From assembly GCA_034505495.1 (NCBI GenBank), contig JAPDQV010000001.1, forward strand, positions 1 to 64,000: DNA of 64,000 nt, in the 5' to 3' direction. A program made the translations under genes and the position numbers. How positions within the stretch are numbered: position 1 is the first letter of the stretch; each line of letters begins with the position of its first letter. Shown here in pieces: positions 36,897 through 45,923 of the stretch. Under the pieces are notes generated by a model, which saw nothing but the letters and a program-made list of their open reading frames with translations, was not told the origin of the DNA and made no database searches. Source of the DNA: a candidate division KSB1 bacterium. GTDB taxonomy: Bacteria > Zhuqueibacterota > Zhuqueibacteria > Residuimicrobiales > Krinioviventaceae.

Positions 36897-38390
36897 TCAA
36901 CCTAAAATTTCCACAGCCCGCTTCAGCCTTTTAATTACTTTTTCTTTTCCTAAAAGTTCCAAAATCTCATATAGCCCTGGACCTATTCCCATTCCCGTAA
37001 CCGCCAATCTTATCGGATGAATGATTTTCGCCGGCGGAACTCCGCATCTTTCCGCGGTCTGCAGAAGGGCCTTTTCCAGGCTTTCTTTATCGAACACAAT
37101 TAATTTAATAATTTCAGAAAGAAATTCAAGTACTAATTTGCCTGAATCCTCTTTCCACCGTTTCGCCTTTGTCTCGGCGTCATACTCTGTCGGTTCTTCA
37201 AAAAAATAGCGGCTTAGGGTTAAAAAATCATTCCGCATGTGCAGACGAGGCTGAAACAGCTTGACCACCTGCATAAAATAGTTTTCGTCCTCTATTGCCC
37301 AACCGGCATTTTCGGCCAAAGATCTAAGCTCAGCTGCCAGCCTTTCTGGCTCCATGCGGTTGATATGCTGCTGATTCAAATGCTTCAGCTTTGCCAGGTC
37401 AAAAATTGCAGGCGATTTGTTGACACGATCGAGGGAAAAGATCTGCTCCAGTTCTTTTAAGGTAAAAACTTCGCGATCGTCACCGCTGCTCCATCCCAAA
37501 AGCGCAATATAATTGAGTATGGCTTCACGCTCATAGCCCGCCTGAATATACGATTGGACATCCGGATCTACTTTTCCAGAAGGCATTTGTGACAGACTTT
37601 GGATGTCCCGTTTGCTCATTTTGGAGCCGTCCGGATTAAAAATCAAAGGCAAATGCGCCATCAAAGGAGGTTCCCACCCGAAACATTCATATAAATAAAG
37701 ATGCTTGGGGACGCTGCTAAGCCACTCCTCGCCGCGTATGATATGGGAGATTTCCATTAGATGATCGTCCACAACGTTGGCCAAGTGATAGGTCGGGTAG
37801 CCGTCCGACTTGATCAATACCTGATCATCAACTTGACTGCTGTGGAACGACACTTCGCCGCGGATCAGATCTGTTATTACAAAGGTTCTATTTTCGGGAA
37901 CCTTGAGCCGAATCACATAAGGCACTTTTTGCGCCAACAGCTGTTGGACCTTCTCTTCCGGCAGTGTCAGGCTGTTACGCATAAGGCTGCGGGTGGAAGC
38001 GTCATATTTGAATGTGCGGGGGTCGGGGCTCTTTTGCCGTGCCGTTTCGACTTCATCCGGCGTGTCAAAGGCATAGTAAGCAAAACCAGCTTGAACCAGC
38101 TGGTCGGCGTAATGCTTGTAAATATCTAGGCGCTTGGACTGCAGATAGGGGCCGTACTTGCCGCCTTGTTGCGGGCCTTCATCGGGCGTTAATCCGGCCC
38201 AATCCAGCACGGACAACAGGTTCTCGACCGCTCCTTCGACATAACGGGAGCGATCGGTGTCCTCGATGCGCAAAACAAAAACGCCGTTATGACGGCGGGC
38301 AAACAGATAGTTGTATAAAGCAGTTCTCAAGCCGCCGACATGGACAAATCCGGTTGGACTGGGGGCAAACCTGACGCGAACCATTGTCAA
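36897..38390 (-). CDS. gltX: Glutamyl-tRNA synthetase
   Basis: Charges tRNA-Glu. The class I enzyme of about 497 residues has FAPSPTGFVHVGGLRTAL (HVGG is the normal HIGH form in this family), the SKMSKRD loop, DQVLIKSDGYPTYHLANVVDDHLM, and a C-terminal anticodon-binding domain. Start: TTG at 38390 has AGGA seven bases before it, while ATG 38384 two codons later has a spacing of about 13; I give the TTG but both remain possible. It lies 12 bases after the DUF3566 gene and three bases before tRNA-Gln. Confidence 0.95.
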   Translation of the reverse strand: MTMVRVRFAPSPTGFVHVGGLRTALYNYLFARRHNGVFVLRIEDTDRSRYVEGAVENLLSVLDWAGLTPDEGPQQGGKYGPYLQSKRLDIYKHYADQLVQAGFAYYAFDTPDEVETARQKSPDPRTFKYDASTRSLMRNSLTLPEEKVQQLLAQKVPYVIRLKVPENRTFVITDLIRGEVSFHSSQVDDQVLIKSDGYPTYHLANVVDDHLMEISHIIRGEEWLSSVPKHLYLYECFGWEPPLMAHLPLIFNPDGSKMSKRDIQSLSQMPSGKVDPDVQSYIQAGYEREAILNYIALLGWSSGDDREVFTLKELEQIFSLDRVNKSPAIFDLAKLKHLNQQHINRMEPERLAAELRSLAENAGWAIEDENYFMQVVKLFQPRLHMRNDFLTLSRYFFEEPTEYDAETKAKRWKEDSGKLVLEFLSEIIKLIVFDKESLEKALLQTAERCGVPPAKIIHPIRLAVTGMGIGPGLYEILELLGKEKVIKRLKRAVEILG

Positions 38391-38402
38391 TGATTATTCC
38401 TA

Positions 38403-38741
38403 TTAGGAGGGCTGTTCCGTAGATGAATTTGATTCTTTCATCTCAAAATCGACGACGATGCCGCCAAAGAGGGAGGCCGTTACATTATAAAGCACGGTAA
38501 AGAGCAAAGCGGCTGTTATATTGATAATTGTGATAAAAATAACGGACGCGATAACGATGCCGATGCTTCCCGCCACGCCCAAAGAGGTAACGGGAAGTTC
38601 TTCAAAAGCATTGCCGACCTGCGCAATAACTGAGAAAAGGGCTGCGTAAAGTATGCCGACCAAAAAGCCGAAAATGAGGGAGAACAATAAAGTCACCCTC
38701 AGAACCGGCATAATTTCGATTCTTTTAAGTTCCGTCCGCAT
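38403..38741 (-). CDS. DUF3566-like small membrane protein
   Basis: A 112-residue protein with two long hydrophobic segments (about 13-40 and 54-85). The end of the second carries LYNVTASLFGGIVVDFE, resembling the YNxxAxxxGGI tail of DUF3566 proteins. The function is unknown. It is located between the tRNA-Ser pair and gltX on the same strand, and is likely co-transcribed with gltX. The DUF match is by eye. Confidence 0.6.
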   Translation of the reverse strand: MRTELKRIEIMPVLRVTLLFSLIFGFLVGILYAALFSVIAQVGNAFEELPVTSLGVAGSIGIVIASVIFITIINITAALLFTVLYNVTASLFGGIVVDFEMKESNSSTEQPS

Positions 38742-38760
38742 AGCCTTGAAAAAGTAAGAG

Positions 38761-38849
38761 CGGAGAGACAGGGATTCGAACCCTGGGTAGGCTAAATCGC
38801 CTACAACGGCTTAGCAGGCCGCCCCATTCGACCACTCTGGCACCTCTCC
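38761..38849 (-). tRNA. tRNA-Ser (anticodon GCT)
   Basis: Minus-strand class II tRNA, 89 bases. The acceptor GGAGAGG pairs with TCTCTCC (G-U at 7-66), the anticodon loop is CTGCTAA (GCT), and there is a long variable arm with a GTAGGC/GCCTAC stem. Discriminator G. No CCA is encoded. Confidence 0.96.
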
Positions 38850-38869
38850 GATATCCTTTCCCTCCTCAG

Positions 38870-38953
38870 CGGAGGGCGGGGGACTCGAACCCCCAAGGGC
38901 TTTCACCCGGCGGTTTTCAAGACCGCTGCCTTACCGATTAGGTCTAGCCCTCC
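38870..38953 (-). tRNA. tRNA-Ser (anticodon TGA)
   Basis: Minus-strand class II tRNA, 84 bases. The acceptor GGAGGGC pairs with GCCCTCC, the loop CTTGAAA gives anticodon TGA, and there is a variable arm around GGGTGAAAGCCC. Discriminator G. No CCA is encoded. It is tandem with tRNA-Ser(GCT), 20 bases apart. Confidence 0.96.
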
Positions 38954-39017
38954 CACAAACAAATAAAAATACAAATTTTATTATCGTTAGTCAAACCCTT
39001 TTTTCTATTATTCCTCC

Positions 39018-40112
39018 CTATTGGCGAAGAAAATGTTTTCCCGGAGTCTGGCGCACAAGATTCTTTAACTCAAGGCTCAATAAAATGCCCAGCACTTCAC
39101 CGACCGGCATCCGACATAAAGAGGCAATTTTGTCGATATGAATAGGTTCATGCGTCAAAACCTCGACAACGCTTTTTTCTTTTGACGTGAGGGGGATCGA
39201 CGGCTCGGAAGGTGTCGGTTGTGACGAGGAAATGCCAATCTCATCCAGAATATCTTCCACACTTGTCACTAGTTTGGCGCCCTCTTGTATCAGGCGATTG
39301 CAGCCGCAGCTTTTGGGGTTGTTGATGTTTCCCGGCAAGGCAAAAACCTCTCTTCCCTGCTCCAAGGCCGCATCCGCCGTGATGAGCGCGCCGCTTTTTT
39401 CCCCCGCCTCTATGACCAAAACACCGCGGCACATACCGGAAACAATGCGGTTTCGCCGCGGAAAATGCGGAGCATCGGGTTTGGTGCCCATTGGGAATTC
39501 ACTGATTAACGCTCCGTTTTGGACGATTTGTTCCGTAAGCCTTTTGTTTTCCTCCGGATAGATAACATCAACACCGGAGCCCAATACGGCGACTGTTTTT
39601 CCGCCGGTTCTGACGACTGCAGCGTGTACAATCGTGTCGATTCCTCGCGCCAGACCGCTGACGATTGTAATGCCGCGCTGAGCCAATTCAGAGGAAAACT
39701 TTTCCGCCATGATTTTTCCGTAGCCGGATGGCGACCGTGTGCCCACTATGGCCACGGAAAGCGCTCCTATTGTCTCGACTTTCCCCTTCACAAATAAAAG
39801 CAGCGGCGGATCGGCGATTCTTCGTAACAATTGCGGATAATGAGGATCCCAATAGCTGATTAGTAAAGCGCCGGCTGACCGGATTTTTTCCGCCTGTTTT
39901 TCAACAAAATTTTGATCGCCGCCCCGTTTGATCTGCATTGCCAATGTCTTATCGATGCCCTCGATTTCAACTAATTCTCGGACCGAGGCAGCCAGCACGG
40001 CCTGGACCGTTTTAAAACGCTTAATGAGGTTGCGAATTCGAAAAGATCCAAGGCCGGGGATGGTCATCAGGTAAAGGACATCGAGGGCGGCGACTGCATC
40101 TTCTGCCGTCAT
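39018..40112 (-). CDS. dprA: DNA-processing protein DprA (Smf)
   Basis: Loads RecA on incoming single-stranded DNA during natural transformation. ATG 40112, preceded by a G-rich site, gives 364 residues. An N-terminal helix-hairpin-helix (LMTIPGLGSFRIRNLIKRF) is followed by the Rossmann core (VAIVGTRSPSGYGKIMAEKF, IVSGLARGIDTIVHAAVV, LGSGVDVIYPEEN, FPRRNRIVSGM, EAGEKSGALITADAALEQGR) and a C-terminal winged helix (SIPLTSKEKSVVEVL). The three-part layout is the usual long DprA. It lies 22 bases after obgE. No com genes are visible, so competence cannot be concluded from this gene alone. Confidence 0.95.
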   Translation of the reverse strand: MTAEDAVAALDVLYLMTIPGLGSFRIRNLIKRFKTVQAVLAASVRELVEIEGIDKTLAMQIKRGGDQNFVEKQAEKIRSAGALLISYWDPHYPQLLRRIADPPLLLFVKGKVETIGALSVAIVGTRSPSGYGKIMAEKFSSELAQRGITIVSGLARGIDTIVHAAVVRTGGKTVAVLGSGVDVIYPEENKRLTEQIVQNGALISEFPMGTKPDAPHFPRRNRIVSGMCRGVLVIEAGEKSGALITADAALEQGREVFALPGNINNPKSCGCNRLIQEGAKLVTSVEDILDEIGISSSQPTPSEPSIPLTSKEKSVVEVLTHEPIHIDKIASLCRMPVGEVLGILLSLELKNLVRQTPGKHFLRQ

Positions 40113-40134
40113 GAAATACCCCCCATTAAACCCA

Positions 40135-41106
<972 letters not shown>

Positions 41107-41166
41107 TCAGCGGAAACGCCGTCAAGCATTTAATACCCCCTATTTCGGTAAGCTTTTTCGGTATGC

Positions 41167-41817
41167 TCAAGCTCGGCGGGCAAATTCCATTCGCTTCTCT
41201 TTTGTATCAAGTTTCAGCTGCTTCAAAATTTTTTTGAGGGTAAACCAACCGATTTTGGTGTTCCCGTAAGCCGGAGTATTCAGTTGCTTGGCAATGGCAA
41301 TCGTACCGGCAAAGGGCATCTCCTTGATAATCTTTTTGATTTTTTCTTCCAGAGTCATTTCATGTTGATGCGATGCCGGAGAAGAAACCGTAGTCCCGGC
41401 AGAGCGGCTTGTCTGAGTCGTGCTCGTCGGTTGCGAAATCCGTTCCGAAGCAGTAATCGGCGTCACACCTGCACGCTGAAAATCGGCGACGGCTTCTTTT
41501 ATGGTATCAAAGGCCTTGAGAATGTTATGAAATTCCAGCAACTCGAATACTTCATAAACTTCCGGAATCATACCCACCAATTTTAAATCACCGCCGTGCT
41601 CTCGGATGCCTTTGATTTCGCTGATAAAAATCCCCCATCCGGCGCTGCTCACATAATCCACATTGCTCAGGTCGATGATGATGTTGTAAGAGCCGTTTTT
41701 GATGAGCTCATTAAGATGATGCTCCAACTCGGAGGACGTTGTGGTATCGATGTAACCCCCGACCTTGATGATGGAAATATTATAGTTATTTTCGACTTTT
41801 ATTTGGATGCCTTCCAT
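41167..41817 (-). CDS. STAS-domain anti-sigma-factor-antagonist-like protein with C-terminal HTH-like module
   Basis: A 216-residue protein. The start is ATG 41817 with GGAGAG five bases upstream. Residues 1-110 form a STAS domain with NIIIDLSNVDYVSSAGWG; by alignment with SpoIIAA, S58 is the likely phospho-acceptor (DSSG became VSSAG). A Ser/Thr-rich linker (about 118-150) leads to a C-terminal module (about 155-216) with IAKQLNTPAYGNTKIG and LDTKEKRMEFARR. The same pattern (IAEELNTERYGFTQIP, LNTKELRAAFVQR) occurs in the signalling hub directly upstream, 87 bases away. The probable role is partner of the hub in a phospho-switch. Fusing STAS to such a module is unusual. Confidence 0.85.
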   Translation of the reverse strand: MEGIQIKVENNYNISIIKVGGYIDTTTSSELEHHLNELIKNGSYNIIIDLSNVDYVSSAGWGIFISEIKGIREHGGDLKLVGMIPEVYEVFELLEFHNILKAFDTIKEAVADFQRAGVTPITASERISQPTSTTQTSRSAGTTVSSPASHQHEMTLEEKIKKIIKEMPFAGTIAIAKQLNTPAYGNTKIGWFTLKKILKQLKLDTKEKRMEFARRA

Positions 41818-41904
41818 CTTTACTCTCCACAATGAAACCCCGTTATTTTCTGCTGATCCGATATTAGAAAATAAGCAGTCAAAGCTCTAAATGTCAATAC
41901 ATAT

Positions 41905-44900
41905 TTAGGAGGAAACGCTTGCCTCAATCTCCTTTGCCTTAACCAATCGAATTCGAATATCCTGTCGCTTTGGAGTGAGGAGAAGCAGCTTTTCCCAATA
42001 AAAAATGGCTCGTTTAAGGTCCCCTAAATTAGCGTAAGAGGCGGCGATGTTTTCACAAGCCTGTTCATCATCGGGATTGGTTATCAAAATACATTGGAAA
42101 GCATTGACGGCATCAACAAATCGACCGCAACGATAAGATGCATTTCCGTAAAGCATTTGTAGTTTGCGATCATTAGGAAACCGCAGCGGCAATGTACCTA
42201 AAATCTGCACCGCTTCCACATATCGTTTCTCTTTATAAGCAGCTAAAGCTGCCTGATAGGCGATTTCGAGGGTAGTTTTCTTTTGCTTTTCCGGTTCTTT
42301 CGGTTCCAGTTTTTTTGCAGTGCCGGTAACAAACGCCGCGTCTTCCAACAATCGATCAAATTCTTCATCTTTTTGCGAAATGAGGGGCTCTTCCGTTGCA
42401 TCAACACTCAAAAGACTCTGTGAAGAAGATGAATCGTCGGGAATGCCGGTTAACTGAATGACCTCTTCGACCCCCATCATTCCCTCATCAACCTCATCCC
42501 CGAAATCATCTTTTTTTTGCTGCACAACTGTTATGGAATCGTGCTCGGAAGATTCGACAAACTCAAACTTTTGTTCGAGATCGAAAATTGCCTTTTCTGT
42601 TTCATCTATAAAAATCTCTTCGAAGGATCCGGCTTCTTCGCCGGCTTCGTCCCAAAAATAGGTGCGGTCATCATGTAAATCCGCCGTCGGCTTTTTTTCG
42701 GCTTCCATTGCCCAAAGCATGAACAAGTCGTCGGCAGCCTCTTGATCTGAAGCGACGTTTTCGGCAGGCGGACTCGCTCCGCTCTCCTCACTCGTCAAGC
42801 TCTCCTGCGTGGCCGCCTCCGCCTCTTTCTCATGCTCGTGTTCAGCTTTATATTCTTCGAGAGTCGGCCAATCGAATTCCTCGTCCTCAGAGTTGGGCCT
42901 CCTGGACAGTTCTTCTGATGTTGCGACGGAGTATTCTTCTTCCTTGGTCAATTCCTCAAAAGAACTGACCGCAGAGACTTCTGATTGATCTACGAATTCG
43001 AAAGCAAGCATTTCCAGATCACTTTCCCCCCCGAAAAAGAGCTCCTCTTCGGTGCTCTCTTTGGAAGAGCCCGACCCTGAACCTTGTAATGGTGTCTCGA
43101 AAGGAATCTCTTCCTCTGCTTCAACAGCTTGCGGCAAGGGCTGCTTTGGTTCTTTTGACTCGATATCCTTCGTAGAAGGGGCAATCTCCGCCTTTTCCAC
43201 CGCTTCTTCGGATCCCGAGCTTACCGCCCGTTTATCCAGAACGTCTTCGAGCGGCGCTGTGAGAAGAACCGATTTATCCATATCGAATATGGATTTGGCC
43301 GGGACCTCTTCCTCACCGAAGCGGAGAGATTCGGCCGGAATTATTTCAGCGGCCGTTGCAACTTCTCTTTTCGGAGGCTCTTTTTCAGCGATCGGCTCAA
43401 GCTCTTCCTCCTCTTCGAACTGATCGCGATTGAGGATGACGCGGCCGTCCACAGTGAGAAGCGGGGTGCCCGGAGGTTTAATGCGCCGCCGTTTTCCGCC
43501 GCGTTGAACAAAAGCCGCTCGAAGCTCTTTGGTGTTGAGCCGCATTCTCACCAATTCTTCATAAATTCGAGAAGCCGGAATCTGCGTAAAGCCGTAACGT
43601 TCCGTGTTCAGCTCCTCCGCAATCCGTTTGGCGCCAAAGTCAGGATTACGCCGAATGATGTCATAAATCTTGTTTTTTTCTTCGATGCTGAGATGCTTGG
43701 CCTCAACCTGATCTTCCAACTCCTCAAAGACAAAATTTTCAATACCTTCCTTTTCAAATTTTTCCTTGTACTTTTGATAATAGGCATAAACAGAAATTCC
43801 TGCCTCTTTGCAGGCTTCTTTAATTCCGACTCCTTTCTTGACCATATCATAGACTCGCGCGGCACGGCGAAATTCCACCTGATCGGCCGACAGCTTTTCC
43901 TTAATGGCGACTACCGTAATATCATCATTTTGTTCATTACCTTCGGTAAAGCTTTTCAATTCCTTTTTCAAAGTTTCGATAAACTCCTGAGCTGTTTTTC
44001 CGCCGCATTCTCGAATGACGTTGAGAAAACGTTCCTCGCCGAAAAGGCGCCGTTTCGGATTCATGGCTTCGGTAACGCCGTCGGTGTAGACCAAAATAAT
44101 GTCATCTTCAGCAAGAGAAATGGTGTCCGATTCAATGGAACGTCGGAACAAATCCTTATCGGGAAGAGCAATGCCGATAGGAAAGCCGCGGGGATTGAGG
44201 TAGTAGGTCTTGTTCTTGCTGGGCCGATGCAGAATGAGCGGGTTATGACCGGCGCTGGCAAAATTGATCCGCCGCCGCTTTGAATCGATAATGACATAAA
44301 GCAGGGTAACAAACATGCCTTTCTTCATGTCATTAACGACAAAGTCGTTGACTTTTGCCAGCACTTCAGCGGCGTCTTTGATGCCGCGCGCTTCGGAGCG
44401 GAGCGCTGTGCGGATCATGGTCATAACAAAAGCGCCGGGTACTCCCTTGCCGGAAACGTCGGCCACCGCTACGCCGACCGTATCCTTATCCACTTCGACG
44501 AAATCGTAGAAATCACCACCGACTTCTTTGGCGGCCGCATAATAGGCAGCAATCTCGTACCCCTCCAACTCGGGGAATTCGCTGGGCAGCAGCGTTTGCT
44601 GAATCTGCTTGGCGATGTGCATTTCCTGCTGCAGTCGCTCCTGCTCCACCAAGTGAGCCTGAGATTTTTTCAGCTGGATGGTAATGTCGCTGAAGGCCTG
44701 CGCGATGGCGCCGATTTCCGAGGAAGTATCAATGTCCATTTCTTCCGCTGCGCCGGGTTCGCCCAGCCGCTTTACCCACTCCTGCAGCCGTTTGAAGGGA
44801 TTCATGACGATGTAAATCAGCAAAAAAAGACCGGCGGAAGCAATGGCCCAAAGTATAAGCGTCTGAGAGGCCAGCGACACCGTATATTGTGCGATATGCC

Positions 44901-45906
44901 GGTTAATGCGGGTATAATCGATGAACAAGTGGGCATCAGCGAGGTGCATGCCGTCTTCATTCTGAATAGGCCAAACAATATCCAATACGGGCGCCCCTTG
45001 TTTATCGTTGATGAGATAAACTCGTGAATCGTCGTACCGGCGAATCGGCTCAATTTGCGGTGGTAAATCGAATTTTTCCTCCCACACGGTAAATTGCGAA
45101 TCCGAGCAGGCCAACACTACGGAACGTTTATCGGTCAGGAACACCCGCTTGATCGTCTTTTTATGCTCCGTGTTGATCAGAGTTCGGATGGCCTCGTCGG
45201 CGCCGGCGCGGATTTCGATATCATAGCTGCCCGTCGTCATTAATTCACGGATGATCTCTGGATCAACCTGCGACCAATTGCTGCCGATTTGGCCGGCTAA
45301 AAACGAGCAGGCACTTCTGCCCTGAGTAATGTAATCTTCAAAAATGCGATGTTTACCTTGAAAGTATTTGACGACCGTGACCACCAATAAAACAAAAGTA
45401 AAAACGGCAAGTGAGTATATCCAGTAACGCATTTTAAGGGTAAGCGGAATGGCCGGGATGGCGATTTTGCGCTTTTTGCGCGCTTCGGTCAAATGTTTGA
45501 CCATCCACAGCTCATTGCCCTCTTCCGTTTTGCGGTAATCGATCTCGTCCAGCAGACGGCGCATGATGAAAATGCCCAATCCGCCTTTTTTTCCGATTTC
45601 GACATACCGCTGCAGATCCGGTTCACTGACTTGACGGGGATCGAAATATTTTCCCTGATCAATGAGCACCATCGTCAGGGTGTTCTTTTTGGCAATGGCG
45701 CGCAGAGTGATGTTGCCGCTCCAATCCCGATAGGCGTGCTTAATGATGTTGGTCGCCGCCTCGTCGATCGAGAGCTTGAAGGCGTTGACCACCCGATCTG
45801 GCACCCCGTACTTTTTGCCGATGCGCATTACAAAATCGCGCAGATCGGCCAAGTACTCTATACTGGCCGGGACTTTGAGCTCTTCTCTGGCAACCTTTTT
45901 AAACAA
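41905..45906 (-). CDS. Membrane signalling hub: RsbW-like ATPase, sensor, SpoIIE/PP2C phosphatase, HTH modules, TPR
   Basis: A 1333-residue protein. Residues 1-140 are an RsbW/HATPase_c_2 domain (E49 and N53 of the N box, D83xG85, GGLG at 108-111). A membrane segment (about 160-182), an extracytoplasmic sensor (about 183-342), a second membrane segment (about 348-369) and a HAMP/coiled-coil stretch follow. The PP2C phosphatase (about 450-672) keeps D465 and D468 (GGDFYDF), D483 and G486 (VADVSGKG), D609 (YTDG) and D661/D662. Then come an HTH (about 678-725), a second HTH-like module (about 738-800), a long acidic linker (about 830-1200) and TPRs (about 1210-1325). The start is TTG 45906; AAGGAGG lies 12 bases upstream and no ATG is near. 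It probably dephosphorylates the adjacent STAS protein. Kinase and phosphatase in one chain is unusual. Confidence 0.88.
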   Translation of the reverse strand: MFKKVAREELKVPASIEYLADLRDFVMRIGKKYGVPDRVVNAFKLSIDEAATNIIKHAYRDWSGNITLRAIAKKNTLTMVLIDQGKYFDPRQVSEPDLQRYVEIGKKGGLGIFIMRRLLDEIDYRKTEEGNELWMVKHLTEARKKRKIAIPAIPLTLKMRYWIYSLAVFTFVLLVVTVVKYFQGKHRIFEDYITQGRSACSFLAGQIGSNWSQVDPEIIRELMTTGSYDIEIRAGADEAIRTLINTEHKKTIKRVFLTDKRSVVLACSDSQFTVWEEKFDLPPQIEPIRRYDDSRVYLINDKQGAPVLDIVWPIQNEDGMHLADAHLFIDYTRINRHIAQYTVSLASQTLILWAIASAGLFLLIYIVMNPFKRLQEWVKRLGEPGAAEEMDIDTSSEIGAIAQAFSDITIQLKKSQAHLVEQERLQQEMHIAKQIQQTLLPSEFPELEGYEIAAYYAAAKEVGGDFYDFVEVDKDTVGVAVADVSGKGVPGAFVMTMIRTALRSEARGIKDAAEVLAKVNDFVVNDMKKGMFVTLLYVIIDSKRRRINFASAGHNPLILHRPSKNKTYYLNPRGFPIGIALPDKDLFRRSIESDTISLAEDDIILVYTDGVTEAMNPKRRLFGEERFLNVIRECGGKTAQEFIETLKKELKSFTEGNEQNDDITVVAIKEKLSADQVEFRRAARVYDMVKKGVGIKEACKEAGISVYAYYQKYKEKFEKEGIENFVFEELEDQVEAKHLSIEEKNKIYDIIRRNPDFGAKRIAEELNTERYGFTQIPASRIYEELVRMRLNTKELRAAFVQRGGKRRRIKPPGTPLLTVDGRVILNRDQFEEEEELEPIAEKEPPKREVATAAEIIPAESLRFGEEEVPAKSIFDMDKSVLLTAPLEDVLDKRAVSSGSEEAVEKAEIAPSTKDIESKEPKQPLPQAVEAEEEIPFETPLQGSGSGSSKESTEEELFFGGESDLEMLAFEFVDQSEVSAVSSFEELTKEEEYSVATSEELSRRPNSEDEEFDWPTLEEYKAEHEHEKEAEAATQESLTSEESGASPPAENVASDQEAADDLFMLWAMEAEKKPTADLHDDRTYFWDEAGEEAGSFEEIFIDETEKAIFDLEQKFEFVESSEHDSITVVQQKKDDFGDEVDEGMMGVEEVIQLTGIPDDSSSSQSLLSVDATEEPLISQKDEEFDRLLEDAAFVTGTAKKLEPKEPEKQKKTTLEIAYQAALAAYKEKRYVEAVQILGTLPLRFPNDRKLQMLYGNASYRCGRFVDAVNAFQCILITNPDDEQACENIAASYANLGDLKRAIFYWEKLLLLTPKRQDIRIRLVKAKEIEASVSS

Positions 45907-45923
45907 TTTCCCCTAAAACCTCC

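Noticed and set aside
38300-38390. HVGG instead of HIGH in glutamyl-tRNA synthetase
   Set aside because: HVGG is common in bacterial GluRS and is not a defect.
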